From a virus: a stretch of 22,222 bases of DNA. Positions 21,830-22,222 of the stretch are shown here, in pieces. Position 1 is the first letter of the stretch. The number at the start of each line of letters is the position of its first letter. The notes under the pieces are model-generated. The model saw only the letters and a list, made by a program, of their open reading frames with translations, did not search any database and was not told the DNA's origin. The stretch spans positions 1 through 22,222 of IMG/VR virus record IMGVR_UViG_3300032334_001696. One strand, 5' to 3'. The position numbers and the translations under genes are program-made.

Positions 21830-22222
21830 ATGACAGCAACAGCAGACAGAACGCGCGAAGTAATGCGCCAGGCACGACAGCTAGGAAGGTATGCCGGGCT
21901 GACCGGCCATATGCCCGCCCCGTACATGATCGCCGAGCTCGCTGGAGTATCGAACCCAGACACGCCATCGTCAGACGGCGCAAGGTTTCTGGTACGAATC
22001 CACGAGGACTGGTGCGAACGGCTCGAGTCTGAACTCGAGTTCGGCGGGCAGACACTGGACGCGGTGAACCGGTACAACGTGGCGCGAGATGTTTCGTCAG
22101 CGTGTACGCCAGTGTGGACCGACGACACTTGGCGGGTGTGGGCGGATCTTGCGCTCTATTCGTGGTGGGTCGATCGGCTCGAGGCAGTGGGCGCCGAGTC
22201 CACAATAGAGCTCGGCGAGCTC
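21830..22222 (+). CDS. Rightward hypothetical protein, partial (runs off right edge)
   Basis: ATG 21,830-21,832 has AGGAAAG a few bases upstream. The frame stays open for 131 codons to the window end, so the C-terminus is missing. It starts MTATADRTREVMRQARQLGR and goes on with PAPYMIAELAGVSNPDTPSS, then ARFLVRIHEDWCERLESELE and a Trp-rich acidic part (WTDDTWRVWADLALYSWWVD). It looks soluble and helical; I recognise no family. The codon use fits the GC-rich right end, including several GAGCTC words. It is divergent from the ParA-like gene and probably begins a rightward (early) gene block. Leftward frames through the same DNA are Arg/Pro-rich shadows. Confidence 0.65.
   Translation, partial: MTATADRTREVMRQARQLGRYAGLTGHMPAPYMIAELAGVSNPDTPSSDGARFLVRIHEDWCERLESELEFGGQTLDAVNRYNVARDVSSACTPVWTDDTWRVWADLALYSWWVDRLEAVGAESTIELGEL

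Noticed and set aside
21678-22205. Minus-strand frame of 175 codons at the right end
   Set aside because: Arg/Pro/Ser-rich shadow of the plus-strand gene at 21,830, which has a good ribosome binding site and balanced composition.

Overview
The window reads as part of the genome of a tailed double-stranded DNA phage, most likely short-tailed (podovirus-like). A long, tightly packed block on the minus strand (about 1-20,413) holds the packaging, head, connector, tail and ejection-protein genes. Neighbouring genes mostly overlap or sit within about 20 bases, start with ATG or GTG, and many have a clear purine-rich ribosome binding site. No rRNA, tRNA, CRISPR array or insertion sequence was seen. 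GTG starts and a G/T-rich coding strand are conspicuous. The host cannot be fixed from sequence alone; a bacterium, possibly an actinobacterium, is a guess.

The minus strand is read from right to left. It begins with a small membrane protein (20,413-19,982), a 79-residue unknown, a candidate small terminase subunit, the large terminase (19,430-17,817), an FmdB-type zinc-ribbon protein and the portal (17,444-15,579). Next come a glycine-rich adhesin-like protein, three small proteins (one of 47 residues), a scaffold-like protein, the major capsid protein (12,521-11,544), two small head proteins (one cement-like) and two accessory proteins. The tail part follows: a 601-residue beta-rich nozzle-like protein, a beta-sandwich protein, the head-tail adaptor, a 281-residue gp14-like internal protein, a 1,583-residue giant and a further internal protein cut by the left edge. 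The order portal, scaffold, capsid, connector, internal proteins follows short-tailed phage logic. The giant and its neighbours would be carried in the head and ejected into the cell to extend the tail or protect the incoming DNA.

The right end (about 20,440-22,222) differs sharply. It is GC-rich and crowded with CGAGC, GAGCTC and CTCGAG words. It contains a non-coding array of repeated and palindromic CGAGC elements (about 20,592-20,869), then a strong hairpin. Beyond that is a leftward ParA/MinD-superfamily ATPase gene broken by one in-frame TAA codon. A 243-base divergent control region with an 18-base palindrome follows, and then a rightward gene that runs off the window. This looks like a control, partition or replication segment, either acquired separately or kept under different sequence pressure.

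The most unusual points are the CGAGC array beside the ParA-like gene, the in-frame stop with homology continuing on both sides, a DUF6884/YaaA-like domain inside the giant virion protein, and a glycine-rich adhesin encoded between the portal and the scaffold.
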